A DNA stretch of 64,000 nt, from assembly GCF_030817215.1 (NCBI RefSeq), contig NZ_JAUSZA010000001.1, positions 2,826,501 to 2,890,500 of the forward strand. Direction: 5' to 3'. The first letter of the stretch is position 1. The number at the start of each line of letters is the position of its first letter. This DNA comes from Paenibacillus sp. V4I3. Its GTDB lineage: Bacteria; Bacillota; Bacilli; Paenibacillales; NBRC-103111. The notes beneath the pieces are model-generated. The model ran no database searches. It saw only the letters and a program-made list of their open reading frames with translations, and was not told the DNA's origin. A program made the position numbers and the translations under genes. Shown piece after piece: positions 62,303 through 64,000 of the stretch.

Positions 62303-62571
62303 TTTTTTAGCACGTCTACCTCCAATTGTAGCCTACGGAGTTCGCGCTCTTGTTCGGTCTCCGTTCGTTTTGGATCTCCCCGACCATCCTTAAATGCGGT
62401 GTCTCCAACTTCCCGATACTTCCTCACCCATACCTTAATTCGATCTTTATCCTGAACTCCCAAATGAATAGCAATGGACCTCTGACTCCAGCCCTCCACC
62501 GTGTGAAGACGAATTGCCTCCATCTTAAGTGATTCAGGATAATGCTTAAACTTTTGCCCTTTCAAAGCCAT
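62242..62571 (-). CDS. IS3-family OrfA (HTH protein) with -1 slippery site
   Basis: This 109-residue protein has a DNA-binding helix-turn-helix (YPESLKMEAIRLHTVEGWSQRSIAIHLGVQ) and a leucine-zipper-like helix (EQERELRRLQLEVDVLKKWLQIL). The codons CTA AAA AAG contain the A-AAA-AAG slippery heptamer typical of this family. AGGGGGTG precedes ATG 62571. Confidence 0.92.
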   Translation of the reverse strand: MALKGQKFKHYPESLKMEAIRLHTVEGWSQRSIAIHLGVQDKDRIKVWVRKYREVGDTAFKDGRGDPKRTETEQERELRRLQLEVDVLKKWLQILNQEVHTVSTSLSTK

Positions 62572-62649
62572 AAAAAAACACCCCCTAGAATTTCATCGGT
62601 TTAACCCTAGGGTTTTTCCAATGTCTATTCTAAAGGGTGCACTTCAAAC

Positions 62650-62667
62650 AAAAGCTAAAGGGCTTTT
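62650..62667 (-). terminator. Short stem-loop after rocD
   Basis: AAAAGC/GCTTTT with a 6-nt loop lies 13-30 bp after the rocD stop on the minus strand, close to the IS right end. Weak, and only partly T-rich. Confidence 0.35.
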
Positions 62668-62679
62668 TATACTTGATTG

Positions 62680-63879
62680 CTAAGCTTCTTTCAGCACATC
62701 ATTTACCTGCTGCCAAGCCCAATCGAGCTCTTCCTTCGTAATCGTAAGAGGCGGAGCCAAGCGAATAATGTGCTCGTGTGTTTCTTTGCACAGTAGACCC
62801 TTCGCTTTCAGCTCTTCACAGAACGGACGCGCTGAAACCTTAAGGTCAATGCCAATGAACAGCCCCCGGCCGCGAATCTCCGTAATCTGCGGAGATTGAA
62901 TTTCTTGAAGCCGCTTCAGGAAATAAGCGCCAAGCTCATCCGAGCGCTCTGCGAGCCGCTCGTTAAGGGTGACCTCCAGCGCCGCGATGGCGACGGCGCA
63001 GCCGAGCGGATTACCCCCGAACGTCGAGCCGTGGGAGCCCGGCTCGAAAACATCAAGAACCTCTCGATCACCGGCGACCGCCGAGATCGGGAACACGCCG
63101 CCGCCAAGGGCTTTGCCCATGATGTACAGGTTCGGCGTTACGCCTTCCCAGTCGCAGGCGAAGCGGCGACCCGTACGGCCGAATCCCGTCTGGATTTCGT
63201 CCGCGACGAACAATACGTTATTCGCCTGACATAGCTCATAACATTCCCGCAGGTAACCGGCCTGCGGAATCACAATACCAGCCTCGCCTTGAATAGGCTC
63301 GAACAGGAAACCCGCCGTGTTCGGCCCGATGGCCTCACGCAGCGCCGCCGCATCCCCGTAGGGAATAATGCGGAAACCCGGCGTAAAAGGCCCAAAGTCG
63401 CGTTGATATTCCGGCGACGAGGAGAAGGAAGTGATCGTCACTGTCCGTCCGTGGAAATTCCCTTCACAGACGATAATTTCTGCTTGATCGGCGGGGATTC
63501 CTTTCACTTCGTAGCCCCACCGACGAACGGCTTTTACAGCGGTTTCGACCGCTTCGGCCCCAGTATTCATCGGTAAAATCATCGGCTTACCGGTGTAACT
63601 CGCTAATTTTTCATAAAACGAACCTAATGTCTCGCTATGGAAAGCTCTAGATGTCAGTGTAACCTTCTCGGCTTGCTCATGAAGCGCTCTCAGAATGTGA
63701 GGATGACGATGTCCTTGATTTAAGGCGGAGTAAGCGCTAAGCATATCCATGTAACGGTTGCCTTCCGGATCCTCGACCCATACGCCTTCCGCTCTCGATA
63801 TCACGATAGGCAGCGGATGGTAATTGCGTGCCCCGTATTTTTCCGTTTTTTCAATAATCATCGAACTCGTCGTATCCAT
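62680..63879 (-). CDS. rocD: Ornithine aminotransferase
   Basis: This 399-residue PLP enzyme converts ornithine and 2-oxoglutarate to glutamate-semialdehyde and glutamate, in arginine/ornithine catabolism and proline formation. Class-III aminotransferase features are intact: [12 protein letters not shown] (phosphate loop), [24 protein letters not shown] with D227 for the pyridine nitrogen, PLP-Lys K256 in IMGKALGGG, and [13 protein letters not shown]. The N-terminus [23 protein letters not shown] is that of RocD. AGGGAGGAATAC lies just before ATG 63879. Monocistronic here, with the other roc genes not in the window. No convincing promoter was identified in 63880-64000. Confidence 0.95.
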   Translation of the reverse strand: MDTTSSMIIEKTEKYGARNYHPLPIVISRAEGVWVEDPEGNRYMDMLSAYSALNQGHRHPHILRALHEQAEKVTLTSRAFHSETLGSFYEKLASYTGKPMILPMNTGAEAVETAVKAVRRWGYEVKGIPADQAEIIVCEGNFHGRTVTITSFSSSPEYQRDFGPFTPGFRIIPYGDAAALREAIGPNTAGFLFEPIQGEAGIVIPQAGYLRECYELCQANNVLFVADEIQTGFGRTGRRFACDWEGVTPNLYIMGKALGGGVFPISAVAGDREVLDVFEPGSHGSTFGGNPLGCAVAIAALEVTLNERLAERSDELGAYFLKRLQEIQSPQITEIRGRGLFIGIDLKVSARPFCEELKAKGLLCKETHEHIIRLAPPLTITKEELDWAWQQVNDVLKEA

Positions 63880-64000
63880 AAGTATTCCTCCCTGACGTGC
63901 AGCTTGTAAGCCAAACTCGCCGGCATTCTCTGTATCTTTCTAATTGTCTCACATAGCGAGCTTGTTTTAATCCATTGTATTCGTCAACTCATGAACGTTG

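Larger units (their letters stand above)
61391..62627 (-). mobile_element. IS3-family insertion sequence (IS150-like)
   Basis: This is a 1.24-kb element with two overlapping transposase frames on the minus strand. Terminal inverted repeats are TGGACATTGGAAAAA at the left end (61391) and, read inward on the other strand, TAGACATTGGAAAAA at the right end (62627). The ends differ at position 2 and after position 15. I could not see a clear 3-5-bp target duplication (left flank TTTAG, right flank TTCTA). Both frames are intact, so the element may still be active. Confidence 0.88.

Noticed and set aside
61381..62640. Target-site duplication flanking the IS3 element
   Set aside because: Flanks TTTAG (left) and TTCTA (right) do not form a direct repeat, so the insertion may be old or one end is altered.
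63898..63913. Sigma-54-like -24/-12 element (TGGC...TGCA with correct spacing) upstream of rocD
   Set aside because: Transcription from it would begin within the ribosome binding site and remove it. No RocR-type upstream site was identified either.

Overview
The window looks like chromosome of a Gram-positive, endospore-forming Paenibacillus-type bacterium. This is inferred from gene content: a spore germinant-receptor operon, YesM/YesN-type two-component pairs, LplABC-type sugar transporters, S-layer-homology (SLH) surface proteins, strong AGGAGG ribosome sites and frequent TTG/GTG starts. No rRNA or tRNA gene was seen.

Region 1 (1-27,551) is a large glycan-utilisation locus that I read as aimed at alpha-mannan or related mannose/galactose-containing glycans. 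It carries the end of one sugar ABC importer with its binding lipoprotein, a GH76 endo-alpha-mannanase, an SLH protein and a GH97 enzyme. Next come a YesM/YesN sensor-regulator pair with a frameshifted solute-binding protein between them, and a complete second ABC importer. The last block is a cohesin-SLH surface protein, a decayed cohesin/dockerin/FN3 gene, a 1966-residue GH92 alpha-mannosidase with both a cohesin and a dockerin, and a GH95 remnant. Together these suggest a small cell-surface, cellulosome-like assembly for alpha-mannan. Several members are visibly decaying.

Region 2 (27,552-42,200) is mixed. It holds an AraC regulator broken by a 1-nt frameshift and divergent from a PhyH-type dioxygenase, a phytoene-desaturase-like oxidoreductase, a DUF975 membrane protein and a HAD phosphatase. 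A membrane protein/His-rich lipoprotein pair follows, then a Crp/Fnr regulator with an SsuABC/TauABC-type importer and a metallo-beta-lactamase-fold hydrolase, and a DUF2339 protein. The 630-bp gap at 39,881-40,516 is full of short palindromes.

Region 3 (42,372-47,985) is a germinant-receptor operon in the order B-A-C-D-B', with two GerAB-type permeases, followed by a small acidic protein.

Region 4 (48,000-61,140) carries a GH2 glycosidase behind a promoter framed by an inverted repeat, a PadR/CPBP-protease pair, and a minus-strand LplB/LplC/LplA-type importer with a membrane-bound AraC regulator. It also has an MFS transporter, a YdjO-type protein, a small membrane protein and a CBM9-like protein. 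Three intergenic spots in the window (39,975-40,335; 55,310-55,434; 61,161-61,350) hold palindrome arrays of similar design but different sequence.

Region 5 (61,141-64,000) has an IS3-family element with a textbook -1 frameshift site, then rocD (ornithine aminotransferase) on the minus strand.
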